This document shows, in pieces, positions 29,067 through 39,214 of a DNA stretch of 64,000 bases. The DNA comes from JAGVSR01 sp963708775. GTDB taxonomy: Bacteria > Pseudomonadota > Alphaproteobacteria > Rhizobiales > Hyphomicrobiaceae. The notes beneath the pieces are model-generated. The model was not told the origin of the DNA, did not search any database, and saw only the letters and a list, made by a program, of their open reading frames with translations. The DNA lies in NCBI GenBank assembly GCA_963708775.1, contig CAVPTI010000012.1, forward strand, positions 62,001 to 126,000, read 5' to 3'. A program made the position numbers and the translations under genes. The stretch's first letter is position 1, and each line of letters opens with the position of its first letter.

Positions 29067-29834
29067 ATGCCCCCCATCGATCTCGGCAATCGCCCGCCCA
29101 CTGTTCAGCGCTACCAATCGCGATGGTGGCCGTTCGGGCGCAAGGCATCGCCGATCGTAAAAGCAACACCCTCGCCCCGCACAGGGTCCGCGGTCCCCGC
29201 GTCTCCCACACCGACGGCGGCAAAACCCGCGTCACAGAAGCCCGCCGCACCATCGGATCGGACGCTGTTCGGCTGGCTGATCCGCGAAGCGATCGCCCTC
29301 GTCGGCATGACAGGCGCCGCTCTGACTGTTCTCGCGCAGCTTGCCTGGTTCGTCCGGATGTCCCCGCCCTTCATGGACGCGCTAGGATCGTGGATGACCA
29401 TGAACTCCAACTTTTGGCTGTCTTACTATGACGATCTCGGCTTCTACCCCCACGCCCATCTCCAGGCCGCCATCGCGCTCGCCGTGTTCCTTGCGCTGAT
29501 CGGCATCGGAGCGCGCGTGTCCGCCATCCTGTCTGGCACACCGCTCGCCCCTCGCTGGTCGCTGTTCGAAGGCATGACCTGGCCGAGCCTCGCCATCATG
29601 GGCGTCCTCGCAATCGTGTTCCTGCTCGGCCACGACCCCTCCCCCTCGTCAGCAACCTATGACGGCGCCGGCGGCCGGGAGGCCGTCAAATACCTCTTCG
29701 CCCTCATCCTCGCCACGGGCTACGCCCTTGGCGATTATCTCGGCCAACGCGGCTTCCACACCCGGCTCTACCGTCTCGCAATCCTGTTGGTACTGGCACT
29801 CGGTTTGAACCACTGGCTGCTAGTAAGTCCTTGA
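29067..29834 (+). CDS. Multi-pass membrane protein of unknown function
   Basis: The product is 255 aa. A Pro/Ala/Ser-rich N-terminal tail (about 20-65) is followed by about five hydrophobic helices (LIREAIALVGMTGAALTVLA, AAIALAVFLALIGIGARV, LAIMGVLAIVFLLGH, YLFALILATGYALGDYL, LAILLVLALGLNHWLL). The start at MPPIDLGNRPP fits the gap after the preceding gene. I recognise no family, and no catalytic motif is evident. Confidence 0.55.
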   Translation: MPPIDLGNRPPTVQRYQSRWWPFGRKASPIVKATPSPRTGSAVPASPTPTAAKPASQKPAAPSDRTLFGWLIREAIALVGMTGAALTVLAQLAWFVRMSPPFMDALGSWMTMNSNFWLSYYDDLGFYPHAHLQAAIALAVFLALIGIGARVSAILSGTPLAPRWSLFEGMTWPSLAIMGVLAIVFLLGHDPSPSSATYDGAGGREAVKYLFALILATGYALGDYLGQRGFHTRLYRLAILLVLALGLNHWLLVSP

Positions 29835-30012
29835 TTTCGCTGTGTCGATATCTCGACCCATCCTGGGTGTGGCCCTGGCGCTGCTTGATCGCGCGCCCCA
29901 TCCGTGCGACCTGACGCCTTGATCTTCACCATCAGATTCGGGCTCGCGCGCCCCCTGTTCGCGTCCGCCGCCGGGCCGGACCACTCTTCGCACGAAGACG
30001 GGAGACGCGCGC

Positions 30013-32022
30013 ATGGCCCGATCACAAAGCGATCTCTTCGCCGACTTGGATATTCCCATGAACGACAAAGCCGCCCGCCGCAAATCGGGGGACGCCTCCG
30101 ACAACTACACGGCCGCAGACATCGAGGTCCTCGAAGGCCTTGAACCCGTCCGCCGCCGTCCCGGCATGTACATCGGCGGCACGGACGAGAAGGCGCTGCA
30201 TCACCTCTTCGCCGAAGTCATCGACAACTCCATGGACGAGGCCGTCGCCGGTCACGCGTCCTTCATCGAAGTCCGCCTCGACGCCGACGGCTTCCTGTCC
30301 GTCACCGACAACGGCCGCGGTATCCCCGTCGACCCGCACCCGAAGTATCCTAAGAAAAGCGCGCTCGAAGTCATCATGTGCACGCTCCACGCCGGCGGCA
30401 AGTTCGACGGCAAGGCGTACGCGACCTCGGGCGGCCTGCACGGTGTGGGCGTCTCGGTGGTGAATGCGTTGTCGGAAATCTGCGAAGTCGAAGTCGCGCG
30501 CGGCCAGCAGCTCTATCGCATGGTCTTCTCGCGCGGCACGCCCACGACGAAACTGGAAAAGCTGGGCGCCATTCACAACCGCCGCGGCACCAAGGTCCGC
30601 TTCAAGCCGGACGAAACGATCTTCGGCAAGGGCGCGCATTTCAAGCCCGCCCGCCTCCTCAAGATGGCGCGCTCGAAAGCCTACCTCTTCGGCGGCGTTG
30701 AAATCCGTTGGAGTTGCGATCCGTCCCTCATCAAGGACGACACCCCCGCCGAGGCCGTCTTCCACTTCCCCGGCGGCTTGAAGGACTACCTCGCCTCCGA
30801 AATCAACGGCCGCACCTACGTCACCAAGGAAATCTTCGCTGGCAACATCGAGAAAGAAGGCAAGCACGGCTCCGTCGAATGGGCCGTTGCCTGGATATCG
30901 GACGAGGATGGCTTCTCCCGCTCGTACTGCAACACCATCCCCACCGGCGAAGGCGGCACGCACGAGAACGGCTTCCGCTCGGCGCTATCGAAGGCCCTGC
31001 GCGAATTCGGCGAACGCGTCGGCAACAAGAAAGCCCAGCAGATCACCGCTGATGACGTGATGGGCACGGCCGCCGCCATGCTCTCCATCTTCATTCGCGA
31101 ACCTGAATTCCAGGGCCAGACGAAAGACAAGCTGGCCACCGTCGAAGCCGGCCGCATCGTCGAGAACGCCGTCAAGGACGCCTTCGACCACTGGCTCACC
31201 GACAGCCCGCAGCAAGGCACGCGCCTGCTCGAATGGGTGATCGAACAGGCCGACGAACGCCTCAAGCGCCGCCGCGAAAAGGAAGTCTCGCGCCAGTCCG
31301 CCACGCGCAAACTCCGCCTTCCCGGCAAGCTCGCCGACTGTTCGATCCAGCAGGCCGCCGGGACCGAGATCTTCATCGTCGAAGGCGATAGCGCCGGCGG
31401 TTCGGCCAAGAGCGCGCGCGATCGCGAAACGCAGGCGATCTATCCGCTCCGCGGCAAGATCCTCAACGTCGCCAACGCCACCTCGGCGAAACTCGCCCAG
31501 AACGAAGCGCTTTCGAACCTGCTGCTCGCCCTCGGCGTCGGCACAGGATCGCGCTATCGCGACGAAGACCTGCGCTACGAGCGCGTCATCGTCATGACCG
31601 ACGCCGATGTCGACGGCGCCCACATCGCATCGTTGCTCATCACATTCTTCTACCAGGAGATGCCGACGCTGATCGAGAACGGCCATCTCTATCTCGCCGT
31701 GCCGCCGCTCTACAAAATCGCGCACAAGGCCGATGTCGCCTACGCCCGCACCGAAAAGGAACGCGACGACCTGATCGCCACGCAATTCAAGGGCAAGAAA
31801 CCGGAAGTCACCCGCTTCAAAGGCCTGGGCGAAATGGACTTCAAGGATCTGAAGTCCACCACCATGGACCCGAAAAAGCGCCTCATGCTCAAGGTCGAGA
31901 TCGCCGACGGCGACAGGCTAACGCTCAGCGACACGGTCAGCGCCCTCATGGGCTCCAAGCCCGAAGCCCGCTTCCGCTTCATCCAAGACCGCGCCGCCTT
32001 CGCCAAGGACCTGGATATCTGA
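30013..32022 (+). CDS. parE: DNA topoisomerase IV subunit B
   Basis: ATPase subunit of the chromosome-decatenating type IIA topoisomerase. GHKL motifs are EVIDNSMDEA (about residues 73-82), DNGRGIPV and GGLHGVGVSVVNALS. The Toprim motifs are EGDSAGGSAKSARDRETQAI (about 453-472) and TDADVDGAHIASLL. At 669 aa it lacks the long insert of many proteobacterial GyrB proteins, which with RQATQAI-like context supports ParE over GyrB. The partner parC is not in the window. A ribosome site GGAGACG precedes the ATG. Confidence 0.94.
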   Translation: MARSQSDLFADLDIPMNDKAARRKSGDASDNYTAADIEVLEGLEPVRRRPGMYIGGTDEKALHHLFAEVIDNSMDEAVAGHASFIEVRLDADGFLSVTDNGRGIPVDPHPKYPKKSALEVIMCTLHAGGKFDGKAYATSGGLHGVGVSVVNALSEICEVEVARGQQLYRMVFSRGTPTTKLEKLGAIHNRRGTKVRFKPDETIFGKGAHFKPARLLKMARSKAYLFGGVEIRWSCDPSLIKDDTPAEAVFHFPGGLKDYLASEINGRTYVTKEIFAGNIEKEGKHGSVEWAVAWISDEDGFSRSYCNTIPTGEGGTHENGFRSALSKALREFGERVGNKKAQQITADDVMGTAAAMLSIFIREPEFQGQTKDKLATVEAGRIVENAVKDAFDHWLTDSPQQGTRLLEWVIEQADERLKRRREKEVSRQSATRKLRLPGKLADCSIQQAAGTEIFIVEGDSAGGSAKSARDRETQAIYPLRGKILNVANATSAKLAQNEALSNLLLALGVGTGSRYRDEDLRYERVIVMTDADVDGAHIASLLITFFYQEMPTLIENGHLYLAVPPLYKIAHKADVAYARTEKERDDLIATQFKGKKPEVTRFKGLGEMDFKDLKSTTMDPKKRLMLKVEIADGDRLTLSDTVSALMGSKPEARFRFIQDRAAFAKDLDI

Positions 32023-32210
32023 CAATTCGGCGGATAAACGCCTCTGGGTGACCGGAATCTGAACTCTATCCTCAGCGCAGTGACGAAGCTGTCGCTCGAA
32101 TCGATTTTAAGTCTCGTTTGTCGCGCTTTGGCCGTGGCTGCTGGTCTTTGCGCAGAAGAAGAATTTCGAGGCGCTGAATCGGCACATCATATCTGCTAGG
32201 GAACCAATTC

Positions 32211-32885
32211 ATGAACTTCAAAGCACTCGGTGCCGAGTTTGTCGGCACATTCATGCTCATGGCATCCATTCTGGGGAGTGCCTTCTATTCGTTCGCGGCA
32301 CCATCAGGTGCGGCTGGAATTATCGGCGTGGCATTTGCCATCGGGATCGTCGTGATGGCCATGGCGCGCAGCGTCGGCCACATCTCCGGCGGCCATTTCA
32401 ATCCTGCGGTGACGATCGGCCTGGCGGTCGGCGGCCGCTTCCCGTTCTCGCAAGTGATCCCTTACGTTCTAGTCCAGCTTCTTGCTGCAGCGTCTTGCTG
32501 CGGCGTGTTCTCGCTCATCGGCGGCGGCATCGGCGGCACTTACGCCGCCAACGGTTTCGGCGACCTCTCCATGCTCAAAGTCGGTCTGCAGGGCGTCTTC
32601 ATCATTGAAGTCGTGATGACCGCCTTCTTCCTGATCGTCATCATGGGCGCCACGCGGCCCGGCGGCTCAACCGAAACAGCCCCGATTGCGATCGGCCTGA
32701 CGCTGACCGCTATCCACATTATGTCGATCCCGATATCCAACACGTCGGTGAACCCCGCCCGCAGCTTCGGCCCGGCGATCTATGCCGGCGGCGAACCGCT
32801 GGCCCAGCTCTGGGTGTTCTTTGCAGCTCCCATTCTGGGCGCGATCATCGGCGCCCTGATCTACAATGCAATCGAAACGGAATGA
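32211..32885 (+). CDS. aqpZ: Aquaporin Z-like water channel
   Basis: The 224-aa six-helix channel has two NPA motifs (HFNPAVT at about residue 61 and SVNPARS at about 180). Selectivity residues seen are His in LTAIHIMSI and Arg after the second NPA, the water-selective AqpZ pattern rather than a glycerol facilitator. A weak GGGAACC ribosome site precedes the ATG. A terminator follows the stop, so it is likely monocistronic. Confidence 0.92.
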   Translation: MNFKALGAEFVGTFMLMASILGSAFYSFAAPSGAAGIIGVAFAIGIVVMAMARSVGHISGGHFNPAVTIGLAVGGRFPFSQVIPYVLVQLLAAASCCGVFSLIGGGIGGTYAANGFGDLSMLKVGLQGVFIIEVVMTAFFLIVIMGATRPGGSTETAPIAIGLTLTAIHIMSIPISNTSVNPARSFGPAIYAGGEPLAQLWVFFAAPILGAIIGALIYNAIETE

Positions 32886-32898
32886 TTTGAAACCACCA

Positions 32899-32927
32899 AA
32901 GGACCGCTCCGCCGAGGGGCGGTCCTT
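32899..32927 (+). terminator. Terminator of aqpZ
   Basis: The stem AAGGACCGCTCC / GGGGCGGTCCTT (one G-T pair) has a short loop and lies 14 bp after the aqpZ stop. The T-tract is weak, so confidence is moderate. Confidence 0.65.
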
Positions 32928-33198
32928 AACCGTTCGCCACCTCTTCGCGACGTTCCACCGCCGTGCCTAGCCCGCCTTTTCCTTGCTTTCCCGGCCAGCT
33001 TGTGTCAGCAAGCATCACGCTCGAGCGCAGGGGATCAATTCATTGATCCATTTCGAGCTTTTTTGACTGCCCGGCTTTTAGCCAGATTACCGGCACCAAC
33101 TCCCCCTGCGCTTCGTTCGACCGCGAGCACTCGTGCCATGTGATGTGGTGCGAGGTAACGCACGCGTGGATCAATGACGCATCCGGAGTGAGACTTTT
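32928..33198 (+). other. Gene-free leader of the DEAD-box helicase gene
   Basis: These 271 bp follow the aqpZ terminator. No gene is seen. Part of it is AT-richer (about 33055-33090), and GGAGTGAGACTTTTT directly precedes the TTG start of the helicase. A long 5' leader fits RNA-helicase genes that respond to cold, but I see no specific motif. Confidence 0.4.
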
Positions 33199-35059
<1,861 letters not shown>

Positions 35060-35077
35060 ACGGCCCTGTCCGACGGC

Positions 35078-35117
35078 AAAGCCGCGCAGTTCATTCAGAA
35101 CCGCGCGGCTTTCTTTA
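35078..35117 (+). terminator. Rho-independent terminator of the helicase gene
   Basis: The 10-bp stem AAAGCCGCGC / GCGCGGCTTT (35078-35087, 35103-35112) is followed by CTTTAT. Its position 18 bp after TAA 35057-35059 supports that stop, and therefore the third frameshift correction of the helicase. Confidence 0.85.
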
Positions 35118-35230
35118 TCCCGTGCCGCACAAGCAAATCCGCCGTCGCAAAAGCCACTTTATGAGCAGGCTTGATACGGATCTGTGGAGAAGTCAGGTAG
35201 AGCTACAGCCGTTGTCCTCAGCTTTCGCTA

Positions 35231-35620
35231 ATGTGCAGTGGTACGGACGGTTCTGAGTTCAGCGGCGAGGTCGCCGCAGCCGCCCGGCGCGTAACCGGTG
35301 TACCCGCCATGCTGGCAAAGTATCCATTAGCCGATCTCCCAGACGATGCATTGGCGTTACCCGGCAAGCGTCCGGTCAAGGAACCGGTCCGGCTACCAGA
35401 CGCGGATGTCTCCGAACTGATCCACCTTGCCCGCGCCGTTCTCTTGAAATCGCATGTCGATCTTGCCGCTCTTGCGCAAGCCTCTCCGCCCCTGTTGCCG
35501 AATTGGATCGAGGCCTTCACGGCAGAGCGAGTACGTGCGGAAACAGAAGCCAAATTTTGGTCGGCAGCAATCGCCTACCTGATGGCGACCGCACCCGGAT
35601 CAATCGCCAACGACGGCTGA
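35231..35620 (+). CDS. Protein of unknown function (129 aa)
   Basis: It is soluble and rich in Ala/Leu/Pro, with segments KYPLADLPDDALALPGKRPV and LPNWIEAFTAERVRAETEAK. No signal peptide, membrane helix or known motif is present. The start is uncertain; ATG 35309 (MLAKYPLADL) is an alternative and neither has a good ribosome site. It is convergent with sufA, whose stop lies 9 bp away. Confidence 0.4.
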   Translation: MCSGTDGSEFSGEVAAAARRVTGVPAMLAKYPLADLPDDALALPGKRPVKEPVRLPDADVSELIHLARAVLLKSHVDLAALAQASPPLLPNWIEAFTAERVRAETEAKFWSAAIAYLMATAPGSIANDG

Positions 35621-35629
35621 GACGTTCGT

Positions 35630-36031
35630 TCAGTCTCGGGCGACTGCCGCGCCGGTCGCCGGCTCGAGCTGCACGCTCTCACCGCAGCCGCAAGCGCTCT
35701 TCTGGTTCGGGTTGTTGAACACGAACTGGCTCGCCAGCTTGTCCGTTTTGTAGTCCATCTCCGTGCCAATGAGATAGAGGATCGCCGCCGGTTCGATGAT
35801 GACCCGCGCGCCGTCCACCTCGATCACCTCGTCGAGCCGGCCGACCTCGCTGGCCCACGTCATGGTATATTCCATCCCGGCGCAGCCGCCCTTTTTCACA
35901 CCGATCTTGAGACCGGCGATGGCGTCGCCCTTGGAGGCCATGAGCGAGCGGATGCGGTCCGCGGCGGCCGGCGTCAGCGACATCACCTGCGGCCGGGGGC
36001 GGCGAACGGGGGTAGGAGCGAGTTCATTCAT
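35630..36031 (-). CDS. sufA: A-type Fe-S carrier protein
   Basis: Carries and delivers Fe-S clusters built by SufBCD. The 133-aa protein has the HesB-like fold with the three cysteines: KKGGCAGMEYTM (first, about residue 54) and SACGCGES (second and third, about 118-120). The start MNELAPTPVRR is used. It lies on the same strand as the suf cluster but about 2.7 kb beyond sufT, with unrelated genes between. In many Rhizobiales it directly follows sufT. Confidence 0.92.
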   Translation of the reverse strand: MNELAPTPVRRPRPQVMSLTPAAADRIRSLMASKGDAIAGLKIGVKKGGCAGMEYTMTWASEVGRLDEVIEVDGARVIIEPAAILYLIGTEMDYKTDKLASQFVFNNPNQKSACGCGESVQLEPATGAAVARD

Positions 36032-36239
36032 CTGCGGCAGATCCAGGTTCAAGGCCTCGGGTGCGTCTCCCCAATATAGCAATGTTCGCCGCGATTGCGA
36101 GGTCGGTTATCCAAGACGTTTCAATGACTAGACGGAGCAAGCCGCGTTGGCAGCCGTGTTCCTGTGGTAACAGCGCTCGCGAGGCCAGTGGCGCATTCTG
36201 CACCCAACAGACGCCGCCATGCAGCCGTTGGAGCCCGCC

Positions 36240-36794
36240 ATGATCCGCCGCCACACCGTTCTCGCCACCCTCGCACTCGCCTCAGCCGCCCTCGCGCTCG
36301 GCCAGCCAGCCCAAGCCGGCGGCGGCGTGCGCCTCAATTTCGGCGGTCCCCTTAGCACCTTCGTCGCCACACCGACGCCCGGCTACGGCGGCGGCAGCGG
36401 TTATGCCACCGCCAAGCCGAAGACCTACGCCGCCAAACGCGCGCCCGTAGAAGCCGCCGAACGCAGGAGATCGAAGCCCGCTCGCCCTGTTGTTCAGGTC
36501 CGCCACAGCGTCCCGTCGAATGCCGCAAAGGCGCTCCCGCTGACCTCGAACGACAATGCCGCTCCGGGCCTGCTCAGCCGCACATTGGCGATAGACAACC
36601 TGCCCCGCCCCGAAATGGTCCGCGTTCTCTCCCCGACCGATACAGTCGTCGCCAGGGATGGCGAAGAAACGCGAACGGCAGCCGCCAAGCCCGTAGCCAA
36701 AGCATCTGCCAAGGTTGCCGCTGCCCAAGGCCCAGCGACCTGCCGCAAGTTTATCCCCGCCGTCGGCGTGACGGTTACAGTCGCTTGCGATTGA
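36240..36794 (+). CDS. Exported protein of unknown function
   Basis: The product is 184 aa. The signal peptide MIRRHTVLATLALASAALAL ends at QPAQA. The mature part is low-complexity, basic and Gly/Ala-rich (GYGGGSGYATAKPKTYAAKR), with two C-terminal Cys (ATCRKFIPAVGVTVTVACD) that could form a disulfide. The start is chosen by GGAG 6-8 bases upstream. It is divergent from sufA and precedes a permease gene on the same strand by about 60 bp. Confidence 0.6.
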   Translation: MIRRHTVLATLALASAALALGQPAQAGGGVRLNFGGPLSTFVATPTPGYGGGSGYATAKPKTYAAKRAPVEAAERRRSKPARPVVQVRHSVPSNAAKALPLTSNDNAAPGLLSRTLAIDNLPRPEMVRVLSPTDTVVARDGEETRTAAAKPVAKASAKVAAAQGPATCRKFIPAVGVTVTVACD

Positions 36795-36853
36795 GCATCG
36801 GCATACGAACTCGCGGCATAACCGAAGCGACGCGGATTGAACGGAACAAACCC

Positions 36854-38059
36854 ATGGCCGGCGCAGCTCCCCCCACGAACGACCCCACCCTCGCTGGACC
36901 CGTCGTCGGCGAGCTCTCGCCCAAGACCATCAAGATGGCGCCCAAGCTCGCCTACCGAAACTTGTTCCACGACCGCCTGAGTCTCGTCGTCACGCTTGTC
37001 GGCATCGTGTTCTCGCTGATCCTCGTGGCCGTACAGTGCGGCCTCTACATCGGTTCGGAACAGAAGATCGCCACGGTCATCGACAAGACGCCCGCCGACC
37101 TTTGGGTGGTTCCTTTCGGGACCAAGTCGTTCGACGATCCTTCGCTTCTCACGGGCCGCGAGAAATACAACGTGCTCTCGACACCCGGAGTGCAAGACGT
37201 CCAGGAAATGGTCGTCAGCTTTGCCAGCTGGCGCAAGCCGAGCGGCGGCAAGAAGGCATTCATTCTCGTCGGCCTTGATACGCAGCGCGGCGTGGAGCCT
37301 TGGAACATTGTCGAAGGCAGCCCGGCGGAATTGCGCGCACCAAACGCGTTGGCCGTCGATAAATCCTACCTGAAGGATCTTGGCATCGACGGCATTGGCG
37401 CTCACGCGGAAGTCAATCAGCAGCGCGTTCAAATTACAGCGCTGACCGGCGGCATTCGCTCATTCACCACGCTCCCCTATGGGTTCACGAGCATCGCGAA
37501 CGCGCGCAAGTTGATCGGCGCCGCTCCCGAACAAGCGACCTATCAGCTTGTGAAACTGGTCCCGGGCGCAGACATCGAAGAGGTGCGGGCGGCCCTGCAA
37601 AAGCGCATGCCGGATAATGAGATCCTCACCCACACCGAGTTCCGCGATCGCTCTCTCAACTACTGGATGTTCAACACCGCCGCCGGCGCTGCTTTGATCG
37701 CCGGCGCCGCACTCGGTGTCATCGTCGGCGTCGTCATTGTTGCCCAAACTCTCTACTCGAGCACCAAGGACCACTTAAACGAGTTCGCGACACTGCGCGC
37801 GCTCGGTGCATCTGCCAGCTACATCCATGCTGTCATTCTCATTCAGGCGGTGCTCTCCGCGGTGATCGGCTACATCGTTGGATTTACCCTGACGATGTTG
37901 CTCATCAACGCGACGAAGAACTCGACGCTGAACATCGTCATGACGCCCAAACTCGCCTTCGCCCTGTTCCTGCTCACGCTCGGCATGTGCATCTTCGCAG
38001 CAATCTCCGCGATCTTCAAAGTGACGCGCATTGATCCGGCAGGTGTCTTCAGCCGCTAA
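36854..38059 (+). CDS. FtsX-type ABC permease (DevC-like), without visible partners
   Basis: The product is 401 aa. One N-terminal helix (LSLVVTLVGIVFSLILVAV, about 46-64) precedes a periplasmic domain (VIDKTPADLWVVPFGTKSFD...). Three C-terminal helices follow (AAGAALIAGAALGVIVGVVI, AVILIQAVLSAVIGYIVGF, LAFALFLLTLGMCIFAAISA), with the EFATLRALGAS coupling segment. This is the DevC branch, normally encoded with a DevA ATPase and DevB adaptor, none of which is adjacent. The C-terminus FSR-stop lies inside the left 21-bp direct repeat that flanks a palindromic element. Confidence 0.82.
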   Translation: MAGAAPPTNDPTLAGPVVGELSPKTIKMAPKLAYRNLFHDRLSLVVTLVGIVFSLILVAVQCGLYIGSEQKIATVIDKTPADLWVVPFGTKSFDDPSLLTGREKYNVLSTPGVQDVQEMVVSFASWRKPSGGKKAFILVGLDTQRGVEPWNIVEGSPAELRAPNALAVDKSYLKDLGIDGIGAHAEVNQQRVQITALTGGIRSFTTLPYGFTSIANARKLIGAAPEQATYQLVKLVPGADIEEVRAALQKRMPDNEILTHTEFRDRSLNYWMFNTAAGAALIAGAALGVIVGVVIVAQTLYSSTKDHLNEFATLRALGASASYIHAVILIQAVLSAVIGYIVGFTLTMLLINATKNSTLNIVMTPKLAFALFLLTLGMCIFAAISAIFKVTRIDPAGVFSR

Positions 38060-38157
38060 CCTTCCGCTTCCGGCCGGCTCCCCCGCGCTTCCGGCCGGCT
38101 CCCCAACGGGGGAGTCGGAAGCGAAAACAAGAGTCCCTTCAGCCGCTAACCTTCCGC
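38047..38157. repeat. 21-bp direct repeats flanking palindromic element copy 5
   Basis: CTTCAGCCGCTAACCTTCCGC occurs at 38047-38067 and 38137-38157, exactly. The left copy contains the TAA of the permease gene; the right copy contains the TGA (minus strand) of the DUF393 gene. Between them lie 69 bp holding the palindrome. With one copy removed, the two genes would be convergent with overlapping ends, which suggests that insertion of the element duplicated its target. Confidence 0.75.
38086..38123 (+). repeat. Intergenic palindromic element, copy 5
   Basis: The outer arms CGCTTCCG / CGGAAGCG are perfect, and the inner stem CTCCCC / GGGGAG has the family core GGCCGGCTCCCC...GGGGAGTCGG. A partial direct copy of the left half (GCTTCCGGCCGGCTCCC, 38067-38083) lies just upstream, so the element is partly duplicated in tandem. 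Confidence 0.7.
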
Positions 38158-38531
38158 CTCTGCCACCGGCCCGCCGCCCGCGACAGATACGGCCGGATCG
38201 GCAGGAAGCCGCGATAGGCCAGTTCGAGCAGCGGCGTGACGCCGGGCACGCTCGCAATCCGTGCCGCGAACCGCCACGACGGCAGCCGCTCCCAAATTCG
38301 CGCAAAAGCCTCAGCACCCGACAGAAGCCGACCATCGCTCTCACGCACATGGAACCGCGCCATCGCCGCCTTCCGATCGAGGTCGGGCGCTATGGGAACG
38401 TTAGGATCGGACACGTCGACGAAGTCGATCACGTCGGCACCGCGCTGGCACTGGTAGTGCCCGATCTCCAACCGGCACAGCGGACACGAACCATCGTAGT
38501 AAACAGTCAGATTGCGAGTTGTCTCGGTCAT
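38139..38531 (-). CDS. DCC-family thiol-disulfide oxidoreductase-like protein (DUF393)
   Basis: The 130-aa protein starts MTETTRNLTVYYDGSCPLCR with the family's YDGxCPLC motif, and has the DVSDPN and MARFHVRESDGRLLSGAEAF segments. A redox role is predicted from the CxxC. It is convergent with the permease gene. The last codons (RKVSG-stop) lie in the right copy of the 21-bp direct repeat. Confidence 0.85.
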   Translation of the reverse strand: MTETTRNLTVYYDGSCPLCRLEIGHYQCQRGADVIDFVDVSDPNVPIAPDLDRKAAMARFHVRESDGRLLSGAEAFARIWERLPSWRFAARIASVPGVTPLLELAYRGFLPIRPYLSRAAGRWQRRKVSG

Positions 38532-38636
38532 GGCGGCGCTCCTGCGGAAGTCCCAGCACCACTACGAGCCGGGCCGCCAGACCGATCCGTTATGCGAAGA
38601 GCGTCAGGAACCCGGCAGCCTTATTCGGCATATTCG

Positions 38637-38676
38637 GCTGGCTCCCTTGCAGCGAGTGGCGCCGGCAAGGGAGTGT
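38637..38676 (+). repeat. Intergenic palindromic element, copy 6 (diverged)
   Basis: GGCTGGCTCCCTTGC (from 38637) and GCAAGGGAGT form a 9-bp stem (38642-38650 with 38665-38673) around a 14-nt loop. It keeps the GGCTCC...GGAGT core of the other copies but has a longer loop. It lies between the DUF393 and sufT genes. Confidence 0.45.
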
Positions 38677-38740
38677 GAAATTGGAGCCCCTGACGCAAAC
38701 CGAATATAGGCCAAGTTCGGAATCTAAAAAGCGGTCAGGC

Positions 38741-39193
38741 TTAAAACATGTTGAGCGCCAAGCGCGCTTCGTCGGACATTCGGCTCTGGTCCCACGGCGG
38801 ATCGAAGGTGATCGTCGCCTTGCATCCGCTGACGCCCAACACGGCCGAAACGGCGTTCTCGACCCAAATCGGCATTTCGCCCGCCACCGGACAACCCGGC
38901 GCCGTCAGCGTCATGAGGATGGACACCTGCCGGTCATCCGCGATGTCGATGTTATAGATGAGGCCGAGTTCAAAGATGTCCGCGGGGATCTCCGGATCGT
39001 AGACCGTCTTCAGAGCTTTCACGATCTCGGGCGTCAGTTCATCCAATTCTTCCTGCGACAGCGCCGATCCTTCGACAGGCGTTCCACCCTCAGCGACACT
39101 CGGCGCGTGCGCGCTTGCGTCCATGGCGGGCGGCGATGCCTCCATCGCAGCAGGCTCGGCAACTTGCGTCTTGATATCGTCGTCCATCATCAT
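38741..39193 (-). CDS. sufT: SUF-associated Fe-S assembly protein (SufT / MIP18 family, DUF59)
   Basis: The 150-aa protein has an N-terminal low-complexity extension (Ala/Pro/Glu-rich, about 1-45) followed by the MIP18 domain: TVYDPEIPADIFELGLIYNI, TLTAPGCPVAGEMP (conserved Cys) and VTFDPPWDQSRM-like end. It assists Fe-S cluster maturation. It is the last gene of the contiguous cluster, 21 bp after sufS. Confidence 0.9.
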   Translation of the reverse strand: MMMDDDIKTQVAEPAAMEASPPAMDASAHAPSVAEGGTPVEGSALSQEELDELTPEIVKALKTVYDPEIPADIFELGLIYNIDIADDRQVSILMTLTAPGCPVAGEMPIWVENAVSAVLGVSGCKATITFDPPWDQSRMSDEARLALNMF

Positions 39194-39214
39194 CTTTCCC
39201 AGCGGACTTTCGTC

